Assembly (NCBI GenBank): GCA_030340625.1
Contig: JAOPHQ010005701.1
Location: 62,001 to 126,000, forward strand
DNA: 64,000 nt
Reading direction: 5' to 3'
Origin: Merluccius polli
Taxonomy: Eukaryota > Chordata > Actinopteri > Gadiformes > Merlucciidae
Translations under genes and position numbers: made by a program
Notes under the pieces: model-generated
What the model was told of the DNA's origin: nothing
What the model saw: the letters and a program-made list of their open reading frames with translations, nothing else
Databases searched by the model: none
In this document: piece by piece, positions 1-21,191 of the stretch
How the letters are laid out: every line of letters begins with the position of its first letter
Position numbering within the stretch: position 1 is the stretch's first letter

Positions 1-641
1 ACGCTTGGCGTATTACTATGAAAGGTGAGGCGTTTTCCCCATCTTGACGCACCTCATATCCAGACTGTATGAAACGTCTTACATCCCCATTCCCAAGCGT
101 CCCCATCTCACCACGGAAAGCCCTGAAAGGGCTGATCCAAATGAGCGTTATGAGAGGGGCGGGACTCCCAGTTACATGGGTTTAGCGGCGAGAGGTAAGA
201 GAGGGCGGGACTTTCGATAGAGGGATATCCGTTTCCGTTACTTGTTTTGTTATATTGCTTTGTCAATAGTTTTGTCGAAAGCTCCGTATTTACTCTCCTT
301 GTCGTTGTTGATGTTATTATTGTCGTGTTTTTATTCGTCTCGCTCCGGGGACCGTTAACTGGCGTACACAGCTCATATGAAGTAAGAGACCGGAAATTGC
401 ACTATGGTAAAACGGGATAACGCTTTATATTAGGATCCTCTCAGCCTAATCTTTCATCAAGCACGCACCTACTGAGAACACACCCTTTTTTACCGTGACA
501 ACAATAGATATTTATATAAATAATAAGTTGGCCTATATATGGCTACATTTTGATATAATATGTAATGGAAAGATAGTCTACTCTCTCTCTATATATATAT
601 ATGCCTATGCCTATATATATATGCCTATGCCTATGCCTATG

Positions 642-722
<81 letters not shown>

Positions 723-1620
723 TTTCAGTAAATCGGATATTTGAGCATGTCGACTAACAGAACATAATAGAAATGTGTTTTTGCTTTTAAGATAACAATC
801 TGCAGTGCAAAGGCTTTTTTTTATATAGTCCCTACCATAAAACTATTTTTTAGACATATTTCAAATAGGAAACACGCATTTAAATGATATTCTGGGACAA
901 TTCTTGAAAAATAAAAACCTTTCATGAACTTGCATTCAATTTTAACGTAGTAACAAGTGGGAGTAGGCCTACCATTTTAGTCTGATGATACTATTAAAAT
1001 AAACATAGTTTTTTATTATTAATAATATTATTCAAATTGCTTTATTATATTTGTGTGTTGGTAACTGTCCACTTCACTGTGTAACTACTACTACTCTATA
1101 TGTTTAGACTAAATGTGCAGAGCGACCATCTTATCAGTTATCCTTCAGACGCCTGTAAGGTTTCTCCTTAGTCCAAGGTGTCATGTCTCTTCCCCCACGC
1201 AGTAAATGTGAACTTTGTAGGCCTTGCACCTGCTCACCATTACCCAGCCACATTGTTCTGCTTCTTCAAATACTCAGACACTGTCGTCTTGGGGGGGGGG
1301 GGGGGGGGTGCTGAACACGTGATCCTGGACAGGGCCTTGACGGGCCGCATACCACCTGTTGTTGATACTGTATAAATATGTGCCGACAACCTGAATAAAC
1401 CAGAAGCATTGTGGTCCCACAGCACCCACCGTTAGATGACGCCATCCCCATAGACACCAGAGAGACAGGCCACCATGACTTCACAGAACCGACATTAGGA
1501 CTACATAATGGAGATTGATTCATCTTCATCTCCAATGCATTTACATGGACATGAGTGACAGCGGGTGTACCGCAGTACATACACCTGCACGTGCAGCGCA
1601 TACAACTGAGTTGCGCAAGA
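1..1620. other. Intergenic DNA upstream of prxl2b
   Basis: No gene is recognisable here. The first 230 bases are fairly GC-rich, with GC-box-like GGGCGGGAC motifs near 160 and 206, which could belong to a gene leaving the window to the left, but no coding exon supports that. The remainder is AT-rich with a long TA microsatellite and a G run at about 1291-1308. Open frames across 1178-1643 are short and cross the homopolymer. Confidence 0.5.
591..720. repeat. TA dinucleotide microsatellite with ATGCCT interruptions
   Basis: About 130 bases of alternating TA with several GCC-containing interruptions near 601-645. Read as codons it gives an artefactual Tyr-Ile polymer. Confidence 0.95.
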
Positions 1621-1639
1621 CAAGCACCGCCTTTTTTTG

Positions 1640-1831
1640 TCAACTCTGCTCTGCGATTGGCGGACTATAGAATATGATTGAATCTGATTGGCCCGTAGTC
1701 GCTAGTGGGCGTATCCGGAAATGATTCAACTTGTTTTTCAGCAGTGGCTGTGGCCGAAACAAGTGTGTCATGCTTACTAAGGTGGCTGTACAAATATTTG
1801 CTAGTCGTGTTTTTAACTGTCGAAAATAATA
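1640..1831 (+). promoter_or_regulatory. Likely prxl2b promoter and 5' UTR
   Basis: Two inverted CCAAT boxes (GATTGGC at about 1655 and 1685) lie 140-180 bases upstream of the prxl2b start codon, with no obvious TATA box. This fits a housekeeping-type promoter. The transcription start is inferred, not seen. Confidence 0.45.
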
Positions 1832-2238
1832 ATGGCAAATATTGACCTAAGTCAGTTTGGAAAGCACCTGTTGAAAAATGCAGACTCTGGCGAGGTAGGC
1901 TCTGCTTTTGTCTAATTAGTTATATCATGGTATCTATCCCTATTCGTTTAATTGTATAGACGGCGTAACTCATTAGCTCAAGCTAAGCAAGGCTGTCCTA
2001 ATGTGGGGCACACATAATGACATAATAAGTGCACAATAAAGGCATTACTGTAAGCTAATTGGGGATGAATGGCCCCCCATGGTGCCATAATGGCGTCTGA
2101 ATGCATAGAGGCAGATGTATAGAGACGCTACTGGGACCCACATAACGTAGTGTGTGTTGAGATGTGGCTTCACAAGGTCTCAGTTTAACAAGGAAACATG
2201 CACCTCAACTCTTTCCATTTTTCATGTACATTGTTAAT

Positions 2239-2322
<84 letters not shown>

Positions 2323-3026
2323 TTTTTTTCTTTTTCTGTATGTATCTATTGTGGGCCTACTTTAAAAATACCCTTGTTTGTGTATTTGTACAATGATCTT
2401 AAATGTTAATAATATGGCTTACAAGGTGAAAAGAGAATTGGGGTGTAAACATTTTAGTTGTATTTTCTAGATTCCACCAGAACATGACCAGAAAACAAAG
2501 CTGGTAAAATATCCATATTTAAATACATTTTCAGATTTAGACATTTATCCTAAACCTTATGGAAGTAGGGCTGGGCGATATGGGCAAAATCTTTTATCCC
2601 AATATAGATGTTTTCTGGTATTTTAATAAATTACCAATAGTATTTATTGTGGGCCTACTTTAAAAATACTGTTTTATCTTTTTTCAATTTCTACTTCTGT
2701 CCTGTACTGTCTGCTGTGACAACCACATTTCCCATCTGGGATGAATAAAGTACCATTTTTATCTTAATGTGTTGAACTAAAGAGGCCTATATCTGTTTTT
2801 AGGAGGTAGAGGTCCAGTCTCTATGGAGGGGACAGACGGCCATCTTGTTCTTCCTACGCAGGTTTGGGTGTCAGGTGTGTCGGTGGACAGCAGCCGAAAT
2901 CAGCAAACTGGAGCCCGACCTGAGAGCCAACAACATAGCCCTGGTGGGCATCGGTCCAGAGGAGACGGGTCTGCAAGGAGTTCAGGGAAGGAGGGTTTTT
3001 TAAAGGAGGTGGGATATTTTCATTCA

Positions 3027-3083
<57 letters not shown>

Positions 3084-4669
3084 TTCTTACACAACTTGAT
3101 ATGTAAGCATTGACCAGTGCTTACATATCCCATCTGTGCAGCCTGTTAGTTAATCAATCACCTTCTCTTTTAGCCCTTTATCTCGACGTCAATAAGAAGA
3201 CCTACAAGGATTTGGGCTTCAAAAGGTAAACGTAGCAGACTCTTCCTTCTATTAAGCATGTGTGAAAGTGGAAAAAGCTCACATGTAGTTGAATGTGACT
3301 GTTTCCTGCGCAGGTACACAGCCTTGAGTTTGGTTCCTGCCGCATTGGGGAAAAAAGTGAGAGACGTGTCTGCAAAGGTAAGGTGTATTGCCTTGACCAC
3401 ATCGCTCAGTATTTTGGTTTTAGATTGAGGAGGTCTTCTAGGACATTTGATTGTTGTATTGTACTGTTGCTGGGGTCCGTGGAAGCAGGGACCAGGAAAC
3501 AAAGAGGAACCGCCATGTGTCCCCCCTCTTCTGGGACCTCCACTGGCTCTCTGTAGCAGCTCACATCAGATTTAAGACAATGGTGCTGCAAGGCTGTCAG
3601 TGGAACTGCCTCCTATGTTTGCACAGTTTTTGTTGGGCAGTATTTGTTCTTAAATACAATTGTTTTTGATTTGAATATTAAACCGGTCAAACCAGAATAA
3701 ATTGTGGTTTGACATGGTTAATATGTGAACCCTCTCTGTGCACAGGTTTTGTATTATTTAATTAAGAACAAGCATACAATTAAACCAAGTGAATGGAGAA
3801 CAAAAAAACGCAAATATTTGTGTTCCACATTGTGACCACAAAAAAAAATCGACAGTGACAGCTGTGTAGACACCTGTTCTACAAAACATCTACTTTTACA
3901 TCTACTCTGCTATTATCTGACCAATGACCTGTGTGGTCTGAAACTTGACCAGGTAGCAGAAACGCCGTCTCCTCACAAGTCTGTTGTTTTTCAGGCCAGT
4001 GCTCAGGGTATCCAGGGGAACTTCTCTGGGGATTTACTACAAAGTGGAGGAATGCTGATTGTGGCCAAAGGTAGGCTGTGACAGTGCAGATAACAAAGGC
4101 TCAACTTACTTACTGAGATATCGACCAGAGGAAAACTGTGAAGAATGTGGGCTATTGTTCAGCTCGGTTTTCCTCAGGGGTGTAATTAGAAGAAAATGGC
4201 TCAAATAAATAGTTAAATAATGGGATTCTGTAAGTGTAAATTAAGGTTGTTTTTTATATTTTGAGAGTTATCTTTTAGCACTTGTCTTGCAAGTGCCTTT
4301 AAATGTCTCTGTAAATATATCCTCTTCCACTAGAGGGCAATGTAGTATTACACAATTTAAGAGGTGGATAGAAAAATAAGAGTATAAGTAGCCACTTTAT
4401 CACAGTGTGTACTGTACACATATTTGTTTACAGTTGAATTTGTTTACAGTTGCAGTTGTTTTCATTTTTTTCCGCTTCTTCACATTTCTGTTCATTGCAA
4501 AGGTGGGGAGAAGGTGCTGCTCCACTTTGTCCAGGACAGCCCAGGAGACTTTGTACCTTTAGAAGACATCTCCAAGGCCCTGGGTGTGTCAACCAACGCA
4601 CAGAAGGGACAGATGCCAGTGGTGAGACCTAAGAACAATAAGATATATAAACAACATCCCCAAGCTTAG
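1832..4669 (+). CDS. prxl2b: Prostamide/prostaglandin F synthase (peroxiredoxin-like 2B), six coding exons, frameshift in exon 2
   Basis: Exons: 1832-1894, 2803-3008, 3174-3225, 3314-3377, 3995-4070 and 4503 to about 4621 or 4669, all bounded by AG/GT. The family is a thioredoxin-fold oxidoreductase that reduces prostaglandin H2 or its ethanolamide to the F2-alpha form in the cytosol. The redox CxxC motif is visible in RRFGCQVCRW (Cys44, Cys47), followed by family blocks such as YKDLGFKRY, PAALGKKVRDV, GIQGNFSGDLLQSGG and LLHFVQDSPGDFVPLE. Exon 2 has one surplus A at 2975/2976, where LQEF is expected; as written the frame reaches a stop at 3001-3003. The 3' end is uncertain: exon 6 either reads to the stop at 4667-4669 or uses a GTGAGA donor at 4622 into an exon I could not identify. 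The frame is otherwise continuous, so the gene is probably functional. Human PRXL2B is about 198 residues; this model gives about 193-208. Confidence 0.88.
2244..2317. repeat. TA microsatellite in prxl2b intron 1
   Basis: About 74 bases of alternating TA. A second TA tract lies in intron 2 at about 3030-3079. Confidence 0.95.
2570..2650 (+). mobile_element. Fragment of a dispersed element with a GGGCTGGGCGATATGG end
   Basis: The sequence around 2570 starts with the GGGCTGGGCGATATGG motif that begins many teleost DNA-transposon copies. A related end in reverse orientation is seen near 52185-52200 (GATCGCCCACCCCTACT). No second terminus or target duplication was found here, so this is a fragment call by motif only. 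Confidence 0.35.
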
Positions 4670-7600
4670 CATTCTTCACTTGAAGAGGCCAGTTATGATC
4701 AGTGGGTAGACAGCAGAGCCTTGCTCAAACGTTGCACCCGGCCCCTGGGGTGTGATGGCGGAAGAAGCCCCTAATACTCAATTTGATGTGCTTATCCATC
4801 TCCTCACCATGTGACAGATGTTTTTCCCTTTTTTAAAATGTGGAAAATCAGACCATTCAATCAATTAGAGATTTAGAAAAATATGACGGAATATGTAGAA
4901 AAAAGAGAAGAGTTGCATCTCAATGTTGGTCAAAACAAGAGCGAGAGGAATAGCATCCTATGGTACATGTCCAACGCACATCGGCGGTGGGTACCGGTGA
5001 GACGTGTGTGAGAGGCGTCAGGTTCTCTGAAATGAGTGCGTTGGCTTGCGGCCCCGCGGCAGATCTCTGCCAGCGTGAGCGCTCCTCCCGTGACATGTCT
5101 GAAGACAAACAGATGTCATTTACGCAGTCGGGAAACAAGAACAACATTGTCTTACCCCGTTGGGTCAAAAGGTGGCAGAGTCTTCTTTAGGTCACAAGTA
5201 AGGGCAATGATCCGACTCCTTGACAGCAAGCATGAAGAGATGCATTATCACCGATAATCTGATTTTTTCCGCTTGAATTGCATTTGATCGGGATCAAGTT
5301 GAGGCTTTCGCCGTCTGGACTTGAACTTGAACCCAAGCCTCCGCATGTACCCGGAGTACAAACGCTCACAAAGAGTAAGTCAAAGGCCGCGTTAGATATG
5401 TGAGCCAATTGTATGAAAGCACTAGGGGGAGTTTGAGGTACACACTGACCAGCGCCTTTTTAACTGTGATAGGACGGAGGTGTTTTTATCTCTCTGGAGG
5501 AACGGTGTGTTGCTGTGGATTAGCGCGCACACACGCACGCACGCGTCCACGGGTCCTTGGGTAGACCCGAATGTCCCTTGAATTTAGCCGAGAGCGCGTT
5601 GATTTCCTTGAACTAAACCCCCGCGACGCTTGCCTAAAAGGCGCATGAGCGCGCCCTTTAGCCACTCCGATGACGGAAAAGACAACAAAGGGAAGCCACT
5701 TTGTGATAGAGCAACACATGTTCAACCGTGTCTTTCCGCTATGTGATTTATCACTGCAGGGCGTTTCTTCGCTAGAACGCGTACGTCACCGAAGTACACG
5801 CAAGTGGCGAAGGCAAATCACCTTTCGCCGTGAAATGACTACACATGAACTGTTATATGCTCCACAATTCTTTTTGAAATGGCAGAATAGCGAAGGCTGA
5901 AAGCAGAGCAACAGGGGCATATATCATTTTATTGACGCAATATTTTAATATCGGCCTTTCGAATTACAGGTCTGCTTTTGATATATGGTCCACATTTCTT
6001 CTTTTTGATATAGCAGAATAGCAAAGGCAGAAAGCGGAGCAACAGGTGCATATATCATTTTATTGATGCAATATATTAATATTGGCTTTTTGAGGTACAG
6101 GTCTGCTTTTAAATCGCAGTAAGTTGTTTTGTTAAGTGCTTTATATGACCAGTTTCGGGGGTGGACTGGTATCTGGGGACTCTGCAGCTTTATTACAAAA
6201 AAACCTAGTCTGGTGTCTGGCTTCCAGACAGTTCTTCCAGCGCTTGAAATATTCCTTTTGTAGCACGCGGATTCCCAGCAGCAACATTAGGTTATCTCCA
6301 ATGGTCCTGAATAGGCGGCAGGCTGCGCTACGTGGCTAATTGGCTTTTCTTAAAGGATTTTGGGGTGACGTAATGTATGTCGAAATATTCTGTCTTAGAG
6401 GAATTGTGTGTGTGTGTGTGTGTGTTTGTGTGTGTGCACGCACACAAGTGTGCATGTTTCCCCTGCGATTCTTTAGTACAAATGTTATATACATCTGGTC
6501 CAGAGAAAGTAAAACAAAGTGTTTTTTAGAACAAGACACCAAGGAGGTACAACTGTAAAGCTTAATGTGAGGCTTTTGAAGTGTATTGTAAAGCAGTAAA
6601 TGTGCCATGTTCCTATTTCCCTGCGCTGCCTTAACTAACCGCAGTCTGCCCCAGCGGAATAAGAGAGTTGGATTACTTACAGTGTGTCATGCTTCGAATT
6701 ATCTCACCATTCACCGCCTCAGGAGAGACATTTATTATCGAGCGGGTCATAAACTTTCTTCAATGTAGTAAAACGTCAATTCTGTGTCGGCCATTTGATT
6801 TACTGCTGTTGTTTTTCTTTGTTTACTGTCTGAACCATTGTACCCAGTCAATATGTACTGTTCACTTCAATGGCATTTTAGTCCCTTTTTTGTATTGATA
6901 TGGCTTATCTATCTATCTATCCATCTTAAAAACGTATATATTTTAAGTTAGATCTGTATATTTGATTAGTTTTTCTACTAATAGTTTGATCTGAATTTGA
7001 TCTCTTGTTTATTTATTTTTAACTCCCTGCAGTGCAATGACGAAGTTTGTACGCGATGATGGCCTCACAAACTATGATCCCTGATCCCTGAACAACTTTT
7101 CTTCCCTCAACAAATGTGTTTAGGAGTGGAAATTAGGAACAAATATGTATTAAATCATGTGTCAATCATATCACTACCATTGCTTTTCAGTTGCACTTTG
7201 TTTTTAGAAATTGTGAGAATGAAATTATTCTGCATGTGTAAAAAAGACAGATATTGTGTTTTACATGGATAGTTAGTGTCTTGCATATCGTAAAACATTT
7301 AAATATAGTATAATCATTTCTTTATGTCTACGAGTGGAATAAACACCAAATTGCATCTAAAGGTACATTAATAGGTTTTTTGGTATACTTAATGATACTT
7401 ACTGACCAAGACATTTTAGCCATTTCATACAACATCTCTGTAACCTGCTCATGACCTTGTCTCTATTTTTCATGAAATACAAATTAGATTTGATTTTACT
7501 AGCATTAAATCTACTAGATTGTGTATTTAATGAACATGAAGCATGGACTGAAATGCTGTAATCAGACAGATGTATTGTGTTGTCTGTGAATACAATGACA

Positions 7601-9800
7601 CATTCAAGGGCACATTTGAGACCATACAAGTATAGACACTTTAATGGAATTAATTACAGATTTGAGTCACAAAAATAGCAGTCTCAATAATTACATAGCA
7701 GCAGAAACATTCATATAACATCCTTTAGTACTGTGTTTATGCAGAGCAACAAGGGTATATTATAAATACTCATGTAGATAAATAAACTTTCTCTGGTTTG
7801 GTCGGTTTATGGTGGCTATAACAGACATATAAAGCAACATATATGTACCATTAGGATTAGCACTTGATTACTCTTAATGATTTTACAATTTTACCACGGG
7901 AATATAAATCTAAAAGAACAGTTAAGAATTGCAAGCCATATATTTTCCCACCTCGGTGGATTTTGATTTGTAATCACGACTGTACAGAACATAAAGAACA
8001 TTGTCTTTATAACATCACACTGTATATAACATAGCTATTGTACTCGATAAAATAAGGGCTCTTCATTGGTTTCCTTCCATTTTAGGAGAACATGAGAAAA
8101 ATCTACAAAAGGCCAAGCAGTTGCTCCTAAAATATCAACGCTAAACTATATCCGTTGGTTAGCTTATGTTTCGCTTATGTTTTGTTTTGTTTTTTTTAAG
8201 TGAAAAGTGAATAGCTGCTTTAGACGGCGACACACTATCAGTATTTGTACTCCAAGTTGAACAGTCCCTAGTCACAGAGGTTTTCAATTTCCCCCACTTG
8301 GAAAACAGTGTTAGCCAATATGTAAAGTAAACAGGCTGAGCATATAAAGCTTCCATTGGCACATTCATTGTAGCAGTCTAGTCTATACAATTACAAACTA
8401 ACAGTCGAGTTGAACTCAGGAAGGCATCCCGCATGTGACCTCTGATGGGCAGCAACCTTACAGCACGGAAATAACACAATGACCTTCACTCACTTCAATT
8501 ATACATATATGGATATCACATTGTAAGTAGGCCTACATATTATCTCATGTAGTTATTACAGAGCAATATCTACCATATCACTGGATAATATTGGATAATA
8601 TAATAATTCAGCTATATATTCAGTTATAAAATATATAACGATATTAAAGTACTATAAGTAGTGTAGTAGTTGATTGTATTCAACCTTTTCTCAATGCGTG
8701 AGTGTAACCTGCCTGAATACAGAGATGGAGATGTCTGTCATCATAACAGAATGAGATGCTACATTTCTTTTGTCCGTGCTCAGTGACACACATCCACCCG
8801 CCGTGCTTGGCGTCCGCATCAAAGCTGCGTCTGGCTACCTGGAGTAATGCTACGTTTCTCGGTACTCCTCCGGCAGCAGACCTCAGATCTCACTAATTAC
8901 TGTGGAAACACTGATGAAATACAGCAGAGCGGGCAGGCTGCCTGCTGGCTGCCTGCTGCTGGCTGCCTGCTCCACTGTCCAGTGTCCTTGTTTCGGCGGG
9001 GTGTTTGCACACTATGTTTTGTCACACTTTAATAGCTCACTAAAACATCTTTTAAGAAATGATAGGTTCAATGCGGTTGCCAAATCTGAATCCATGTTGG
9101 ATCTACACAGCGTTTCAGGGAACTTTATACCGATGAAACCCATTCATTTAATAATAAATAATCCGCCAACAAGCGCCATATTATCCACTTTAATCCAAAG
9201 CGTCCTACAAAACCGTGAGTGGATACATTGTTAGCATGGGGGTGGTCTCACTCAAATGAACTCTGATTCCACATTATACCGGCACTATTCTGAGTAATAC
9301 GGACTCAGTGTGCACAGTAGGGAATGGCTTGCAACAAGACATAACAAATACTTTAATTTTTCAATTCATGTGGATATTGAGATAAGGGTGAATGTATTTA
9401 CACTGGTATTTAAATAACTAACCACCACCTTACAACCTGTAATACAATCTTCCCCCCTATAGGCTACATCAACATGGCTACGCTTATAAAGGTTGATATT
9501 GCATACGTAATAACAACAGGTTATGATCAATAAATCTGCGTTCACACTGTTATTCCCGTGCTGTAATGTAGAGAAGGTCTACCGTCTGCAACGCTAAGAT
9601 GAACACTTGGAGCCAGATGTTCCTCTGCTAACAACAGCAACAATAACAACAACAACAACAACACAGACCGACCTGATTGGTTATTTAGTCAGGTCTCTCT
9701 CTGTCATCTCTATGTTGTGCTCCAGTGTTCTGCTGTCATTACCCGTTAATCAAGGTAGAAAATAACAGTCCAGCCCCCCCACCCGCCCGGCTCCATAATG
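4670..9800. other. Intergenic DNA between prxl2b and mmel1
   Basis: No coding exon is recognisable. The prxl2b 3' UTR may begin here, but its polyadenylation site is not clear. The region holds a TG repeat near 6407-6438, an internal tandem duplication at 5854-6110, AT-rich unique DNA from 6.9 to 8.7 kb, and an AAC-rich stretch near 9637-9662. Open frames are short and lack family resemblance. Confidence 0.5.
5854..6110. repeat. Two diverged tandem copies of a ~128-bp unit
   Basis: Copy 1 (about 5854-5981) and copy 2 (about 5982-6110) share blocks such as AGCAGAATAGC-AAGGC, GCATATATCATTTTATTGA and TACAGGTCTGCTTTT in the same order, with scattered substitutions. This is a local duplication of non-coding DNA. 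Confidence 0.8.
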
Positions 9801-9872
9801 GCAGCGCTAGACGCCAGGACCCAGATTGGCTAGCTTCATAGTGGACACCACACACCCCAGCACACAGCGCCC

Positions 9873-9997
<125 letters not shown>

Positions 9998-10005
9998 TGA
10001 TCAAC

Positions 10006-10389
10006 ATGAGATCACAAGGTAGACCACTTCATCTGATGCTTGTCCAACTACCTCTCTTTCTCTGCACTCTGCTCGCTATCAATTTGGCTCTGGCCGCTAA
10101 TAGTGAAAGTCTTATCAAAGGTTTCCAAGAGACCCCAGAGGTTTCCCACGGCCATCACTGCACCCGGCGTCTCGCGGGGAATCGCAGGGCTCCCAGTAAA
10201 AACAACGGCTGGGTGCTTTTTCTCTCGTGTTTCTTAACAAAAAAATATTTGTGTCACTTTTGTATATCAAAACGTAAACTCACAGATATTTCTCGAATAG
10301 ACATATCCATTGTTGAAGAAATGTGTACCTATAACTTGAACCACAAACACACTTGGTTATTAGAGACTTGGAGAACGTGTACAACATAA
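10006..10389 (+). CDS. Weak candidate first exon of a secreted protein
   Basis: An ATG at 10006 just after the CT microsatellite opens a frame whose first 30 residues resemble a signal peptide: basic start, long hydrophobic core LMLVQLPLFLCTLLAINLAL, then Ala-Ala at a plausible cleavage site. The next residues contain HHCTRRLAGNRR and the frame stays open to 10389, where the composition looks non-coding, so a real exon would end earlier. Inverted CCAAT boxes occur upstream near 9690 and 9823. I recognise no family, no downstream exon was found before mmel1, and no Kozak or splice evidence is decisive. It may be a chance frame. Confidence 0.2.
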   Translation: MRSQGRPLHLMLVQLPLFLCTLLAINLALAANSESLIKGFQETPEVSHGHHCTRRLAGNRRAPSKNNGWVLFLSCFLTKKYLCHFCISKRKLTDISRIDISIVEEMCTYNLNHKHTWLLETWRTCTT

Positions 10390-11415
10390 ACGGCACACAG
10401 GTCAAAGGTCATATCCCTTCGACACCACAAAGTAGAATGGACAGAGGGAGTCTGTGGTTCAGTCTGGGTTATGTAGTAAAGTGTCAGTTTGACCAGTTTC
10501 ATTCCCCAATGCAATGTCAAGATTGTCCTTAACTAGCACATGGGATATACGATTTTGTTATTCCAGAAAATAAGCCATACATTTTTTGTCCGCTTCGCAT
10601 TTGGGTGAAGTGTAACTGTTCAAGGTATTGCCGGCATATGTGTGCTGACTCTGTATTTAAACTGACGGCATAAACTTTGCAATTCCGCTGTGAGAATTGA
10701 GTTTGGATGATATGCGGTATGAATAAAAATGCTTAATAGCTTTTACATTTTAAATGTGTATTCACTCTGTACAAGTTAACTGTAAAAAGATATGTTAATC
10801 TGTCAGTATTTCATAAATGGGTTTTTTTTTAAGGTTAAAGCTGGAAAGATTTAACAGTCTTAAAGTCGTCATGTAATTTCTTTCATTTTACAGTGAATGA
10901 CCAAAGCCTCATAGTGTGACTAATTATATTTAGCTCTGCTTCAGCAAAACTCCCATCGCACTTTTATCTCATATTCAAGCTTTCGGCAGAGTGAGACTGT
11001 TGCCCGTTGTTCTTCTTGTTCGTTTGACGTAAAAAAAAAAAAAAAAGGAGCAAATCACAACAAGGCAACTATGTGCCCATAATTTGTGAATAATCACAAA
11101 GATCTGTCCCAGATTCCCCAAGGATTAATGGAAGAGAGGCTGGGGAAGCACGTAAAGCCTGGCTGTCAGCTTAAACGCTCTTCTCAAGGTCTTTGTTTGT
11201 GTTTGTTTTACGTTTTTCACTTACGCCCCCAGAAGGACGCAGTGTAACCATTTGCAAGCATAAACAAGTGATCACAGGCAACACTTCAAATATGAGAAGC
11301 AATACTCAATTCCTTTTTTTTTGTTTTCACTGTTATGCGCTTCCAGTCTTGAAACAAGAGCTATATTGTTCTCCAGACTGTGTTAATATGTAAATATGTG
11401 TGATCTTTCACCATG

Positions 11416-11462
<47 letters not shown>

Positions 11463-11550
11463 CACATGGTTTTCACACAGGATATCTCTGTGGGTTTCAA
11501 GATGTTCACCTTTTATCTGTAACAATAAATAGCAAAAGTACCAGCATGTT
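10390..11550. other. Intergenic DNA and probable mmel1 3' UTR
   Basis: AT-rich sequence without recognisable coding exons. The part next to 11551 should include the 3' UTR of mmel1, which is transcribed leftward. No clear minus-strand AATAAA was found close to the stop codon. A TA microsatellite lies at 11419-11460. Confidence 0.45.
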
Positions 11551-20326
<8,776 letters not shown>

Positions 20327-21141
20327 TCTCCCCTCCACCGGCGGTCTGAAATGGCATGGAAGGCAATGGAGAGTGAGAGAAGGGACGCTAGGAATCCATG
20401 TGTGTGGGCTGTGCACTGTGACGCCGAAACGCTGCACACCTACAAATGCACGACGCCGTGATGAATCGACTGTTTTGTTTTGTTCCTATATTCACGACGG
20501 CGCCAGAGCATATGGATCTGGTTGTTCACATTCACGGAGACACTAGGAGGTCGTGGCGAGGAGGAGATGGGTCTCGTGAGGCACAGGGTGAATCAACGGC
20601 ATCTGCCATTGAGGAGATTGCGTCTGGCTGGATCAGCAGACCGCATCTGTTGGTCCTGACGTATGACAGCTTGCATATAAAGTATTGCGCTGTTTTTTTG
20701 GAAATGAACGATCACATGTAAAGCACACGGCCCTCCAAAGACCCACAACAGTTTGAAATATTATGTGTGGTAGTTGGACTCTTTTCTTTCTTTGTTTCTG
20801 TGTGTCTGTGTTGTGTGTGTGTGTTTTTTTCTTCCCTGACTCCAAAGCCAATAAATCCCCAGCATGAGAGAGAGAGAGAGAGACAAAGAGAGAGAGGTTC
20901 ATTTCTCTGCTCATAATGATTATGTACATGCGAAACACAATATTGCTGATGAGTGTTTGTGGAAGTAACAAAACCACAATCACCCGCGGCGTTTCGGGCG
21001 GCATCGCATCGCATCTCGTCACTCCTGAGCACCTGTTCCCTCCATGAGCAGCCTATCGCTCGGTCATTAAGGGGCCCTGGCGGCCGGCGCGGCGGTAAAT
21101 CAACGCTTTCGTGCTGCTGTGCCCACCACCCCCCCCCCCCC

Positions 21142-21191
<50 letters not shown>

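Noticed and set aside
4739..4773. Possible last exon of prxl2b encoding a short Cys-Asp tail
   Set aside because: The TGTGATGGC phrase has no acceptor directly before it and too little similarity to place the exon.
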